Below are positions 55,752-64,000 of a stretch of 64,000 bases of DNA, piece by piece. This stretch comes from Actinomadura meyerae (GTDB lineage: Bacteria > Actinomycetota > Actinomycetes > Streptosporangiales > Streptosporangiaceae), in contig NZ_FZOR01000006.1 in NCBI RefSeq assembly GCF_900188445.1, positions 1-64,000 on the forward strand, read 5' to 3'. The notes beneath the pieces were generated by a model, which made no database searches, had not been told where the DNA came from, and was given only the letters and a program-made list of their open reading frames with translations. Both the position numbers and the translations under genes were made by a program. Each line of letters begins with the position of its first letter. Position 1 is the first letter of the stretch.

Positions 55752-56777
55752 ATGAAACACAAGATCGGCGAGAACGCCGTCGTCGTGCTCACCGGGGCCA
55801 CCGGCGGGATCGGCCGCGCCGCCGCGCGGGAGTTCGCCCGGCGCGGCGCGCGGATCGCGCTGCTGGCGCGCGGCGAGCGGGGGCTGGACGGCGCGGCCGC
55901 CGACGTGGCCGCGGCGGGCGGGCACCCCCTCCCCCTCGCGGTCGACATGGCCGACCGCGAGCGCGTCGAGGAGGCCGCGGCGCGGGCCGAGGAGGAGCTC
56001 GGCCCGATCGACGTATGGGTGAACATCGCGTTCTCCTCGGTGCTCGCGCCGTTCTGGGAGATCGAGCCGGCGGAGTTCGAGCGCACCACCGCGGTCACCT
56101 ACCTCGGCTACGTCAACGGCACCCGGGCGGCGCTGGAGCGGATGAGGCCGCGCGGCCGCGGGGTGATCGTCCAGTGCGGGTCGGCGATGGCCTACCGGGG
56201 CATCCCGCTGCAGAGCGCCTACTGCGGCGCCAAGCACGCCATCAAGGGGTTCACCGAGTCGCTGCGTACGGAGCTCATGCACGAGGACAGCGGCGTGAAG
56301 GTGACGATGGTGCAGCTGCCGGGGGTGAACACCCCGCAGTTCGACTGGGTGCTGTCCCGGCTGCCGAAGCGCCCGCAGCCCGTCCCGCCGGTCTACCAGC
56401 CGGAGATCCCCGCGAAGGCGCTGCTGTACGCGGCCGAGCATCCCGCCCGCCGGGAGTACTGGGTCGGCGCGAGCGCGGTCGGCACGATCCTCGCCAACCG
56501 CGTCGTGGCGGGCCTGGTGGACCGCTACCTCGCCCGGACGGGTTTCGCCTCCCAGCAGACGGACCAGGACGTCCGGCCGGACCGTCCGGCCAACCTGTGG
56601 GAGCCCGCGGACGACGCGCCGGGCACGGACCGCGGCGCCCACGGCCGGTTCGACGAGCGGGCGCACGGGACGAGCCCCCAGCTGTGGGCGGGGCAGCACA
56701 AGTACCTGGTGGGGGCCGCGGCGGCGGGGGCCGCCGCGGGCGCGGCGGCCGGCGCGGCGCGGCTGCTCCGGCGCTGA
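55752..56777 (+). CDS. SDR-family oxidoreductase with C-terminal extension
   Basis: A 341-residue SDR. The classical core (about residues 8-250) has [25 protein letters not shown] (variant of NNAG), [23 protein letters not shown] with YxxxK, and [11 protein letters not shown]. The extra ~90 residues include a polar region with [28 protein letters not shown] and end in an Ala/Gly helix [20 protein letters not shown] that may anchor or oligomerise. This layout is seen in the DUF-associated SDRs of actinomycetes. The next gene is a TPP enzyme 67 nt downstream. The substrate is unknown. Confidence 0.85.
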   Translation: MKHKIGENAVVVLTGATGGIGRAAAREFARRGARIALLARGERGLDGAAADVAAAGGHPLPLAVDMADRERVEEAAARAEEELGPIDVWVNIAFSSVLAPFWEIEPAEFERTTAVTYLGYVNGTRAALERMRPRGRGVIVQCGSAMAYRGIPLQSAYCGAKHAIKGFTESLRTELMHEDSGVKVTMVQLPGVNTPQFDWVLSRLPKRPQPVPPVYQPEIPAKALLYAAEHPARREYWVGASAVGTILANRVVAGLVDRYLARTGFASQQTDQDVRPDRPANLWEPADDAPGTDRGAHGRFDERAHGTSPQLWAGQHKYLVGAAAAGAAAGAAAGAARLLRR

Positions 56778-56820
56778 CCCGCGCCGCTACGGCGCAGCTG
56801 ACCCGCGCCGCTCCGGCGCA
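56773..56820. repeat. 24-bp direct repeat, two copies
   Basis: GCTGACCCGCGCCGCT, then A or C, then CGGCGCA, occurs twice in tandem (56773-56796 and 56797-56820) across the SDR stop codon and the gap before the TPP-enzyme gene. Confidence 0.7.
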
Positions 56821-56844
56821 CACGACGAGCGAGAGGAGACAGGC

Positions 56845-58653
56845 ATGGCGGAGCAAGTGGCCGACTACGTCCTCCACCGGCTGACCGAGTGGGGCGTGGA
56901 GCGGGTCTACGGCTACCCGGGCGACGGCATCAACGGGATGCTCGGCGCCTTCGACCGCGCGGAGGGCAGCCCCGAGTTCATCCAGACGCGGCACGAGGAG
57001 ATGGCCGCGTTCATGGCGTGCGCGCACGCGAAGTTCACCGGCGAGGTCGGCGTGTGCGCGGCGACGTCCGGTCCGGGCGCGATCCACCTGCTGAACGGGC
57101 TGTACGACGCCAAGCTGGACCACCAGCCGGTCGTCGCGATCGTCGGGCAGCAGAAGCGGCTCGCCCAGGGCACCCACTACCAGCAGGAGGTGAACCTGGA
57201 GAACCTGTTCTCCGACGTGTCGGAGTTCTGCCAGATCGTCATGGCGCCGGGGCAGATGCGGCACGTGATCGACCGCGCGTTCAAGACCGCGCTCACGACC
57301 CGGGGCGTCGCCACGATCATCGTCCCGGAGGACGTCCAGGAGGCGGAGGCGGTGCCGTCGCCGCCCAAGGAGCACGGCTCGGTGTACTCCAGCGTGGGGT
57401 GGAGCCGGCCGCGCGTCCTGCCGAACAAGAAGGAGCTGCAGAAGGCGGCGCGGATCCTCAACGAGGGCGAGCGGGTCGCGATGCTGGTCGGGCAGGGCGC
57501 CGCGGACGCGCGGGCCGAGCTCGTCGAGACGGCCGAGCTGCTCGGCGCCGGGGTCGCCAAGGCGCTGCTCGGCCGCGAGGTGCTGCCGGACGACCTGCCG
57601 TTCGTCACCGGGCCGATCGGCCTGCTCGGCTCCAAGGCCAGCGATGAGATGATCATGAACTGCGACACCCTGTTCATGATCGGCACGAGCTTCCCGTACG
57701 CCGAGTGGCTGCCGGACGAGGGCAGCTGCAAGGGCGTCGAGATCGACATCGACGGCCGGATGATCGGCATCCGCTACCCGATGGACGCGCACCTCGTCGG
57801 GGACGCCAAGGAGACGCTGCGGGAGCTGATCCCCCTGCTGGAGCGCAAGGAGGACCGGTCCTGGCGCGAGCAGATCGAGGAGAACGTCCGCGCCTGGGAC
57901 GCGGTGATGGCCAAGCGCGCCGGGCAGAGCTTCGAAGGCAAGGTCAACCCGCAGGCGGTGGCGCACGAGGTGTCGCCGCTGCTCCCGGACGGCGCGATCC
58001 TCACCGCCGACTCGGGGTCGGCGACGAACTGGTGGGCCCGGCACATCAAGGTCCGCGACGGGATGCGGGCGTCGCTGTCCGGCACGCTGGCCACAATGGG
58101 CCCCGGCGTCCCGTACGCGATCGCGGCCAAGTTCGCCTACCCGGACCGCCCGGTCATCTGCTTCGTCGGGGACGGCGCGTTCCAGATGAACGGCATGAAC
58201 GAGATGCTCACCGTCAAGCGGTACGCCGACCGCCTCGGGGGCTCCCCGCCGCTCGTCTTCGCCGTGTTCAACAACCGGGACCTCAACCAGGTCACCTGGG
58301 AGCAGCGCGCGATGGGCGGTGACCCCAAGTTCAAGGGCTCCCAGAGCATCCCGGACTTCCCGTACGCGAAGTACGCCGAGCTGTGCGGGCTGAAGGGCGT
58401 CTACTGCGACGAGCCGGACAAGGTCACCAGCGCCTGGAAGGAGGCGCTCGCGAGCGACCGGCCCGTGGTGCTGGAGTTCGTGGTGGACGACGAGATCGCC
58501 CCGATCCCGCCGCACATCATGAAGGACCAGGCGAAGAAGACCCTCAAGGCCGGGCTCAGGGACCCCCAGAAGATCGGCATGGCGGCCCGCGGCTTCCGGC
58601 AGAAGCTCACCGAGATGTACGAGAGCATGCCGGGCCGCAAGCACGACTCCTGA
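56845..58653 (+). CDS. Thiamine-diphosphate-dependent enzyme, pyruvate-oxidase-like
   Basis: A 602-residue POX/AHAS-type enzyme. YGYPGDGINGMLGAFDRAEGSPEFIQTRHEEMAAFMACAHAKF gives the N-terminal domain with the catalytic Glu in RHEEMA; the centre has VAMLVGQGAADARAELVETAELLGAGV; the TPP/Mg motif is VGDGAFQMNGMNEML...NNRDLNQVTWEQ. Close relatives annotated as thiamine-pyrophosphate-requiring proteins oxidatively decarboxylate pyruvate or act on other 2-oxo acids; acetolactate synthase is less likely. GAGAGGAGAC lies before the ATG. It ends at a hairpin. Confidence 0.87.
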   Translation: MAEQVADYVLHRLTEWGVERVYGYPGDGINGMLGAFDRAEGSPEFIQTRHEEMAAFMACAHAKFTGEVGVCAATSGPGAIHLLNGLYDAKLDHQPVVAIVGQQKRLAQGTHYQQEVNLENLFSDVSEFCQIVMAPGQMRHVIDRAFKTALTTRGVATIIVPEDVQEAEAVPSPPKEHGSVYSSVGWSRPRVLPNKKELQKAARILNEGERVAMLVGQGAADARAELVETAELLGAGVAKALLGREVLPDDLPFVTGPIGLLGSKASDEMIMNCDTLFMIGTSFPYAEWLPDEGSCKGVEIDIDGRMIGIRYPMDAHLVGDAKETLRELIPLLERKEDRSWREQIEENVRAWDAVMAKRAGQSFEGKVNPQAVAHEVSPLLPDGAILTADSGSATNWWARHIKVRDGMRASLSGTLATMGPGVPYAIAAKFAYPDRPVICFVGDGAFQMNGMNEMLTVKRYADRLGGSPPLVFAVFNNRDLNQVTWEQRAMGGDPKFKGSQSIPDFPYAKYAELCGLKGVYCDEPDKVTSAWKEALASDRPVVLEFVVDDEIAPIPPHIMKDQAKKTLKAGLRDPQKIGMAARGFRQKLTEMYESMPGRKHDS

Positions 58654-58666
58654 CCCGGGCCGCGGC

Positions 58667-58699
58667 CTGAGCCGCCGTCCGGGCGCGGCGGCGGCTCAG
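58667..58699. terminator. Bidirectional hairpin terminator
   Basis: CTGAGCCGCCG/CGGCGGCTCAG (58667-58677 with 58689-58699), 11-bp stem with an 11-nt loop, between the TPP enzyme and the convergent LOG gene. The right arm includes the LOG stop codon. Confidence 0.65.
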
Positions 58700-59298
58700 A
58701 GTTCGGCCTCGGCGTAGTCCTCCGGGGAGAACTCGATGCGGGGCTGCGCCCGCTCCAGGAGGTCGAACGCCTCGGGGACGGAGCCCGCCCAGCCGACGGC
58801 GTCCCAGATCTTCGGGCGGGCGAAGCCCTGCTCGGTGAGGCTCACCATCAGCTCGCGCAGCGGGTCGTACAGGCCGGTCGGGTCGAGGATGACGACGGGC
58901 TTGTCGTGCATCGCGAGGACCCGGGCCGTCCACACCTCGAACAGCTCCTCCAGCGTGCCGATGCCGCCGGGCAGGACGAGGAACGCGTCGCTGCGCCGGT
59001 CCATCTCGCCCTTGCGGGTGCGCATGTCGGGCGTGACGATCAGCTCGTCGTTGTCCTCGTCGGAGATCTCGACGCTGACCAGGCCCTCGGGGATCACCCC
59101 GACGGTGCGGGCGCCGCCGGCCCGCGCGGCGCGGGCGACGGCGCCCATGCACGACACCTGGGCGCCGCCGCTGACGAGGCTGTGGCCGCGGCGGGCCAGC
59201 TCGGTGCCGGTCTCGGCGGCGAGATCGACGTAGCGGCGGTCGATCTTCCCGCTGGACGAGCAGAACACGCAGACGGCGAGGGGTTTCGGTGTGGTCAC
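58696..59298 (-). CDS. LOG family protein (TIGR00730)
   Basis: A 200-residue Rossmann-fold protein of the LONELY GUY/lysine-decarboxylase-like family: VCVFCSSSGKID at the N-terminus, LVSGGAQVSCMGAVA, MRTRKGEMDRRSDAFLVLPGGIGTLEELFEVWT (the R-K...PGGxGTxxE motif) and VVILDPTGLYDPL. Characterised members release free bases from nucleoside 5'-monophosphates (cytokinin-activating phosphoribohydrolase). GTG 59298 lies 6 nt after TAACAT (59310-59305), so it is probably leaderless. Confidence 0.9.
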   Translation of the reverse strand: MTTPKPLAVCVFCSSSGKIDRRYVDLAAETGTELARRGHSLVSGGAQVSCMGAVARAARAGGARTVGVIPEGLVSVEISDEDNDELIVTPDMRTRKGEMDRRSDAFLVLPGGIGTLEELFEVWTARVLAMHDKPVVILDPTGLYDPLRELMVSLTEQGFARPKIWDAVGWAGSVPEAFDLLERAQPRIEFSPEDYAEAEL

Positions 59299-59410
59299 CG
59301 GGCCATGTTACGGCTCACCCCCGTCACGGCTCACCACCATTTCGGCGCACCCCCGGCCCGGCTCACAGCCGCCACGGCCCACCGCCGTCCCAGCTCACCA
59401 CCGGCCCGGC

Positions 59411-61063
59411 TCAGCTTGTGGCGAGGTCCCTGCGGCGGAACCCGGCCAGGCCGGCCGCCGCGAGCACGGCGGCGAGCGCGACGAGCCACAGCAGGGGCGT
59501 CGCCTCGAATGACGCTCCGGGCAGCTTCGGGATGTGGGTGAACGGTGAGACGTCCAGCGCCCACTGGTCGAGGTCGAGCGCCGCGCCGAAGAGCGTCACC
59601 ATCGCGCAGGCGGCGATGGCGGTCCAGGCACCGGCCGCCGTCAGCCCGGGGACCAGCCCGAACAGCGCGAGCGCGAGCGCGGCGACCAGCCAGACGGCGG
59701 GCAGCTGCGCCATCGCGGCGCCGAGGACGCGCGGCACCTCGCGGCCCGGGTCGCCGGTGTCCAGGCCGTGCGCCACCCCCGCGGACAGCCCGGCGACGGC
59801 CATCCCGGCGGCCGGGCCGAGCAGCGCGAACAGCAGGTGGCTCGCCGCCCAGCGCAGCCGGCCCGTCGCGGTGGCGAGCAGCGGTTCGGCGCGCTGCCCG
59901 CTCTCCTCGGTGCGCAGCCGCAGCGTGGCCGACACCGCGTAGGCGGCGGCGAACACGCCGAGCATCCCCATGACGGACGCGAAGTAGGCGTCCATGATGC
60001 CGCTCTTCCCGCCGAGCCTGGTGAAGATCTTCGCGACGTCGGGGTTGTCGTCCGCCATCTCCCCCACCCCGCCCGCGACGGCGCCGTAGACGACGCCGAG
60101 CGCGAGGAAGCCGGCGAGCCAGCCGTAGAGGGCGCGGCTCTGCAACCGCCAGGCGAGCCCGACCGGCCCGGACAGCCGCGCCGGGGCGTCCGACCTGCCG
60201 AGCCGCGGCGGCAGCACGCCCGCGCCCACGTCCCGGCGGGCCGACAGCGCGCCGGCGGCGGCCACCAGCAGCGCGGCGAACGCGACGGCCAGCGCGAGCG
60301 TCCACCAGCGCTCGTCGCCGTAGGCGCGGACGCGGCCGGTCCAGCCGAGCGGGGACAGCCAGCCGAGCCAGGTCAGCGCGTTGCCCGCGCCGCCGACGTC
60401 GGCGGCCATCCGGACCGCGAACGCCGTGCCGAGCGCGGCGAGCGCCGTCCCCCGGGCGGCGCCCGCGCTCTCGCTGAGCTGCGCGGTGACGCCCGCGACG
60501 GCCGCGAACACGCAGCCCGCGGCGGCCATCTGCAGGCCGAAGGCCAGCGACCCCGCGGCGGGCAGGCCCTGCGCGGTGAGCCCGGCGGCGAGCAGGGCGC
60601 CGAGGACGAGGTTCGCCGCCATCGTCACCAGCAGCGCGGCGGCCAGCCCGGCGCCCCGCCCGGTGACGGTGGCGCCGAGCAGCTCGCGGCGGCCCGCCTC
60701 CTCCTCGGCGCGGGTGTGCCGGATGACGGTGAGCGCGCTGATCAGCCCGATCACCACCGGGACGAACCCGGCCCGCTGCGCGATGATGCTGCCGAGGTCG
60801 GTGCCGTACATCGGCCCGTACAGGGCGAGGAAGGTCGGGTTGGTCCCGGTGGTCTGCGCGTACTGGAGCCGGTCGGCGGCCTCCGGGTAGAGGGCGTCGG
60901 TGGCGCCGACGAGGCTGAGCGGGATGACGGCGATCCAGAACACCCAGGCGGGCAGCAGGAACCGGTCGCGGCGCAGGATCAGGCGCATCAGCCCCCACGT
61001 CCCGGTCAGCGGCGCCGTGCGCGACCCGTGCGGGGCGGCCGCCCCGGGGTTCGCGGCGCTCAT
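59411..61063 (-). CDS. ABC exporter permease (ABC-2 type, two-unit)
   Basis: A 550-residue membrane protein with about 12 hydrophobic helices arranged as two six-helix halves. The opening [28 protein letters not shown] and repeated charged loops ([47 protein letters not shown]) are typical of the actinobacterial anibiotic-exporter permease group. It pairs with the ATPase (ATGA overlap). The signature E(E/S)..(R)R.E.LLA(T)..(T)GR occurs once per half, pointing to internal duplication. The substrate may be a drug or lipid. Confidence 0.88.
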   Translation of the reverse strand: MSAANPGAAAPHGSRTAPLTGTWGLMRLILRRDRFLLPAWVFWIAVIPLSLVGATDALYPEAADRLQYAQTTGTNPTFLALYGPMYGTDLGSIIAQRAGFVPVVIGLISALTVIRHTRAEEEAGRRELLGATVTGRGAGLAAALLVTMAANLVLGALLAAGLTAQGLPAAGSLAFGLQMAAAGCVFAAVAGVTAQLSESAGAARGTALAALGTAFAVRMAADVGGAGNALTWLGWLSPLGWTGRVRAYGDERWWTLALAVAFAALLVAAAGALSARRDVGAGVLPPRLGRSDAPARLSGPVGLAWRLQSRALYGWLAGFLALGVVYGAVAGGVGEMADDNPDVAKIFTRLGGKSGIMDAYFASVMGMLGVFAAAYAVSATLRLRTEESGQRAEPLLATATGRLRWAASHLLFALLGPAAGMAVAGLSAGVAHGLDTGDPGREVPRVLGAAMAQLPAVWLVAALALALFGLVPGLTAAGAWTAIAACAMVTLFGAALDLDQWALDVSPFTHIPKLPGASFEATPLLWLVALAAVLAAAGLAGFRRRDLATS

Positions 61064-61968
61064 CGCACGGCCTCCTGGAGTTCGTCCTTGTAGTGCCGCA
61101 GGAACAGCTCCTCCAGCGTCGGCGGCCGGCTGACCAGGCTGCGGACGCCGATCTCGGTGAGCGCGCGCAGCGCGGCGTCGAGCTGCGGGGTGTCGACCTC
61201 GAACGTGACGGTGGCGCCCTCGGCCCGCAGGCCGTGCGCGCCCGGCAGCGGCTGCCCGTCCAGCGGCGCCGCCAGCTCCGCGCGGATCGAGGTGCGGGTC
61301 AGGTGCCGCAGCTCGTCCAGCGTGCCGGTCTCCACCGCGGTGCCGTTCCGGATGATCGTCACGCGGTCGCAGAGCGCCTCGACCTCGGACAGGATGTGGC
61401 TGGACAGCAGGACGGTCCGGCCGGCGCGCCGCTCCTCGCGGACGCACTCCTGGAAGACCTCCTCCATCAGCGGGTCGAGGCCGGAGGTCGGCTCGTCCAG
61501 CAGCAGCAGCTCGGCGTCGGACGCGAGCGCGGCGACGAGGCCGACCTTCTGCCGGTTGCCCTTGGAGTAGGCGCGGCCCTTCTTGCGCGGGTCCAGCTCG
61601 AACCGGTCGAGCAGCTCGGCCTTGCGGCTCGGGTCGGTGCCGCCGCGCATCCGGCCGAGCAGGTCGATGACCTCGCCGCCGGACAGGTTCGGCCACAGCG
61701 TCACGTCGCCGGGGACGTAGGCGATGCGGCGGTGCAGCTCGGTCGCGTCCCGCCACGGGTCGCCGCCGAGGAGCCGGACGGTGCCCGCGTCGGCGCGCAG
61801 CAGGCCGAGCAGGACCCTGATCGTGGTCGACTTCCCCGCGCCGTTCGGGCCGAGGAAGCCGTGCACCTCACCGGGCCGGACGGTCAGGTCGAGACCGTCC
61901 AGCGCGCGCGTCCGGCCGAAGTTCTTGACCAGGCCGGAGACGGCTATCGGGGGCGTGTTCGCGGTCAC
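61060..61968 (-). CDS. ABC transporter ATP-binding protein (DrrA-like)
   Basis: A 302-residue ATPase: Walker [11 protein letters not shown] loop [15 protein letters not shown], signature [17 protein letters not shown] (variant of LSGGQ), Walker [14 protein letters not shown] loop SSHILSE. A C-terminal domain of ~80 residues ([31 protein letters not shown]) is typical of DrrA-type drug exporters. GTG 61968 overlaps the TetR stop (GTGA) and its own stop overlaps the permease start, so the three genes are coupled. Confidence 0.92.
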   Translation of the reverse strand: MTANTPPIAVSGLVKNFGRTRALDGLDLTVRPGEVHGFLGPNGAGKSTTIRVLLGLLRADAGTVRLLGGDPWRDATELHRRIAYVPGDVTLWPNLSGGEVIDLLGRMRGGTDPSRKAELLDRFELDPRKKGRAYSKGNRQKVGLVAALASDAELLLLDEPTSGLDPLMEEVFQECVREERRAGRTVLLSSHILSEVEALCDRVTIIRNGTAVETGTLDELRHLTRTSIRAELAAPLDGQPLPGAHGLRAEGATVTFEVDTPQLDAALRALTEIGVRSLVSRPPTLEELFLRHYKDELQEAVR

Positions 61969-62630
61969 CTGTTCTCCTTGTCGGGAGGCTGCCCGCCGGC
62001 GGCGAGCATCGTCTTCAGGGAGGCGCGCGCCTGCTCGACCAGCTCCGGCTCCAGCAGCCGGTCGTCGAAGAGGTCGATCATCGCGAGCGCCATCCGGGAG
62101 TAGCCCTCGGAGGTGAGCGTGCTGGCGCCGAGGGCGCGGGAGATGTGCTCGTGCAGGGTCATGAGGCCGAACGTCATGGTCGTCATGACGGCCGCGTAGG
62201 CATGGAGGTCCTCTGTCTTGGGCGCGGACAGCCCCGGCCTGCCCTGCCCGAGGACCTCCTCCGTATAGGCGACGGTCTCGTCGAACAGCACGACCGCCGC
62301 CGGCGACCCGTCGGTCAGAGCCCGGGCGAAGTAGCGCTGGATGGGCAGGGCCGTGCGCATCGCGAGCGCCAGGAACGCGGGGTCGCCCATCCCCCCGCTC
62401 AGCGACTCCTCCTTGATCTCGCGGACGGCCGCGAGCGCGTACTCGTCGCACTCCCGGCGCAGCGCCTCCTTCGTGCCGAAGTGGTGCTGCACCAGCGCCG
62501 GCGAGACCCCGGCCGCCCTGGCGATGCCGCGGATCGTCGCGCCCTTCACCCCGTGCTCGGCGAACTCCAGCAGTGCGGCGTCCCGGATGCGGGCGCGTCC
62601 GGTCAGGTCGTCGGCTCGCTCGGCCGCCAT
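61965..62630 (-). CDS. TetR-family repressor of the ABC exporter operon
   Basis: A 221-residue regulator. The HTH is [53 protein letters not shown]; the long helical remainder carries the ligand pocket. It is the first gene of the TetR-ATPase-permease operon and lies behind a 39-bp palindrome that overlaps the promoter, the standard setting for a self-controlled efflux system. ATG 62630 was chosen; GTG 62636 is 6 nt upstream. Confidence 0.9.
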   Translation of the reverse strand: MAAERADDLTGRARIRDAALLEFAEHGVKGATIRGIARAAGVSPALVQHHFGTKEALRRECDEYALAAVREIKEESLSGGMGDPAFLALAMRTALPIQRYFARALTDGSPAAVVLFDETVAYTEEVLGQGRPGLSAPKTEDLHAYAAVMTTMTFGLMTLHEHISRALGASTLTSEGYSRMALAMIDLFDDRLLEPELVEQARASLKTMLAAGGQPPDKENR

Positions 62631-62655
62631 CCCCACCCCCTGTACAAATGTTCAG

Positions 62656-62701
62656 TGGCCTGTACGGATGTACACTGTACTCCCGTACAGGCCACCGTCA
62701 A
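62656..62701 (-). promoter_or_regulatory. Promoter and 39-bp palindromic operator of the TetR-ABC operon
   Basis: A palindrome at 62656-62694 has 12-bp outer arms (TGGCCTGTACGG), 5-bp inner arms (GTACA) and a central C, with only a 2-bp mismatch per arm. On the minus strand TTGACG (62701-62696), a 16-base spacer and TACAGT (62679-62674) make the promoter, so repressor binding would cover the -10 box. Confidence 0.85.
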
Positions 62702-62732
62702 GGGGATGGCCGCCCGCGCCGCCGGCCCGGGA

Positions 62733-63806
62733 TCACCCGCCTCCGGGCAGCTGCCCGAGCGTCACCTGGACGGTCTTCTTGGACCCGTCCGCGCGCTGGA
62801 TCTCGACCTTGACCGTGTCGCCCGGCTTCAGGTTCGCGAGCACCGAGGACAGCGCCGTCTGGTCCGGCGTCGCGGTGCCGTTCACCGACATGATCAGATC
62901 GCCGGGCACGATGCCCGCCTTGGCGGCGCCGCCGCCGCGCTCCACGTTCACCACCGCGACCGCCGAGCCCCGGCCGCTCTGCGGGTCGACGATCGTGCGG
63001 ACGGTCACCCCGAGCGCCGCCCGCCCCGAGTTCGACACCTTCCCGCTCTGGATCAGCTGCGGGACGATCCGCTTCACGGTGTCGCTCGGCGTCGCGAACC
63101 CGATCCCGGCCGCCGCCGCGCCCGCCGACGGGTCCGACGCGGCGGCCGTCGGGATGCCGATGACCTGCCCGCTCAGCGTGACGAGCGCGCCGCCGCTGTT
63201 GCCCGGGTTGATCGCCGCGCTGGTCTGGATCGCGTCGGCGATCGTCGACCCCTGGAAGGCGCCCTCGCCCCGCGTGGACACCGTCCGGTGGAGCGCGGAC
63301 ACGATCCCGTTCGTCACGCTCCCGGCGAGGCCCAGCGGGTTCCCCATCGCGAGGACGATCTGCCCCACCCGCGCCTTGCCGGACTCGCCCCACGACGCCG
63401 GCTTGAGGTTCCCGCCGTCCGTCTTGATGACGGCCAGGTCGTCGGCCGCGAACGCGCCGACCAGGTCGGCGTCCAGCGTCGCGCCGCCGCTGGACGACGT
63501 CACCTGGATCTTCTTCGCCCCGGCGACCACGTGCGCGTTGGTGACGATGTGCCCCTGCGCGTCGTAGACGACGCCGGAACCCTCCGCCTGGTCGGTCTGG
63601 ATCTTCACCACGGACGGCAGCACCGCCGTGACGACCTTCTCGTACTGCTGCTCCAGCCCCGCCGCCGAGTCGCCGACGGGCGCCGACGTCCGCGCCGCCG
63701 GTGCCGCGGCGTTCCCGGCGTCGTCGTCCCCTCCGCTGCACGCGCCGAGCGCCAGCATCCCCGCCACGGCCAGCGCGCAGGCACCGGTCTTCACGTTCCT
63801 GTCCAC
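62733..63806 (-). CDS. Lipoprotein S1C serine protease (HtrA-like) with PDZ
   Basis: A 357-residue protease. The signal peptide ends in LALGACSGG, a lipobox with Cys near residue 23. The trypsin-like domain has His in VTNAHVV, Asp in DDLAVI and Ser in NPGNSGGA. One PDZ domain follows (GGGAAKAGIVPGDLIMSVNGTATPD). Unlike the HtrA in the sigE block it is lipid-anchored on the outer face and has no cytoplasmic tail. Likely role: quality control of exported proteins. GTG 63806 has GGAGGTGGAG upstream. No operon partner is visible. Confidence 0.9.
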   Translation of the reverse strand: MDRNVKTGACALAVAGMLALGACSGGDDDAGNAAAPAARTSAPVGDSAAGLEQQYEKVVTAVLPSVVKIQTDQAEGSGVVYDAQGHIVTNAHVVAGAKKIQVTSSSGGATLDADLVGAFAADDLAVIKTDGGNLKPASWGESGKARVGQIVLAMGNPLGLAGSVTNGIVSALHRTVSTRGEGAFQGSTIADAIQTSAAINPGNSGGALVTLSGQVIGIPTAAASDPSAGAAAAGIGFATPSDTVKRIVPQLIQSGKVSNSGRAALGVTVRTIVDPQSGRGSAVAVVNVERGGGAAKAGIVPGDLIMSVNGTATPDQTALSSVLANLKPGDTVKVEIQRADGSKKTVQVTLGQLPGGG

Positions 63807-63910
63807 GCTCCACCTCCGGAGAGGACACTTCCCGCGCTGCGCGAATCAGCCGCAGAGCAAGGTCACGTTTTGCCCCGGCGTTCACAGCCGGGCGCTCAGT
63901 TCTTGGCGTT

Positions 63911-64000
63911 CAGTGCCCGCCCCGGGCCGGGCGGGAGCCGTACACCCGGTACGGTTCCGCGTCGTCCCACCTGACGCTCAAGCCCAGCCCGGGACGGCCG
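63911..64000 (-). CDS. C-terminal end of an unidentified gene (partial)
   Basis: A minus-strand frame entering from the right edge ends GLSVRWDDAEPYRVYGSRPARGGH at TGA 63911-63913. Codon third positions are nearly all G or C and the residue mix (WDDAEPYRVYG) looks like real protein, unlike the other frames. The family cannot be named from 29 residues. It would lie upstream of, and cotranscribed toward, the lipoprotein protease. Confidence 0.4.

Overview
The window reads as chromosomal DNA of a filamentous actinomycete, most plausibly Actinomadura or a relative in the Streptosporangiales (genus is inference). The basis is very high GC with GC-rich third positions, many GTG starts, many leaderless genes (TANNNT box 6-8 nt before ATG or GTG), Scr1-type XRE regulators, a mycobacterial-type sigE-rseA-htrA-tatB-mrp neighbourhood and an enediyne-type polyketide synthase. 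GC was judged by eye, not measured. No tRNA, rRNA or CRISPR array was seen.

Layout. 1-78 is the tail of an IS110-family transposase. 0.2-6.2 kb: GlsB-like stress membrane protein, Ser/Thr kinase, DEAD-box helicase with a probable CTG start, glycerophosphodiesterase, alpha/beta hydrolase. 6.2-13.1 kb: small enzyme and regulator units (SDR/TetR with twin operators, XRE regulator, SDR plus ADPS-like flavoenzyme, ArsR with a perfect 27-bp palindrome, ArsR/SRPBCC pair, DUF1059 and ABM-fold proteins).

13.2-22.9 kb is the most notable region. A 1,939-residue enediyne-type iterative PKS (KS-AT-ACP-KR-DH-PPTase) is followed without a gap by its hot-dog thioesterase and an LCMT/TcmP-type methyltransferase. 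Upstream on the same strand are MarR, an MFS exporter and a DUF1330 protein. The usual enediyne partners (E3/E4/E5, UnbL/U/V) are absent here, so this looks like a compact polyene-type locus rather than a complete enediyne cluster.

23.0-35 kb: DUF2236 oxygenase behind a 39-bp palindrome, PD-(D/E)XK nuclease, metallo-beta-lactamase fold protein with lost metal ligands, PHP phosphoesterase, zinc-ribbon protein, NUDIX, CPBP protease, CitE-like lyase, ECF41 sigma factor with its own promoter motif, MgtE-like/DUF1003 pair, MarR, Mrp ATPase.

35-41 kb is the envelope-stress block: TatB, HtrA protease, RseB-like protein, zinc anti-sigma factor and SigE on the minus strand, with a divergent O-methyltransferase and a SigE-type promoter between them. 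41-50 kb is mostly housekeeping: leucyl aminopeptidase, DUF3117, enoyl-CoA hydratase, FtsX-type ABC exporter, 3-methyladenine glycosylase, SRPBCC and DivIVA-like proteins, and a short protein resembling a dihydropteroate synthase C-terminus. 50-59 kb: Tat-exported PhoX-like protein, iolE-iolD of inositol catabolism, inositol-monophosphatase family enzyme, CBS protein, SDR, pyruvate-oxidase-like TPP enzyme, LOG protein. 59-64 kb: TetR-ABC exporter operon behind a 39-bp palindrome, a lipoprotein S1C protease, and the start of another gene at the edge.
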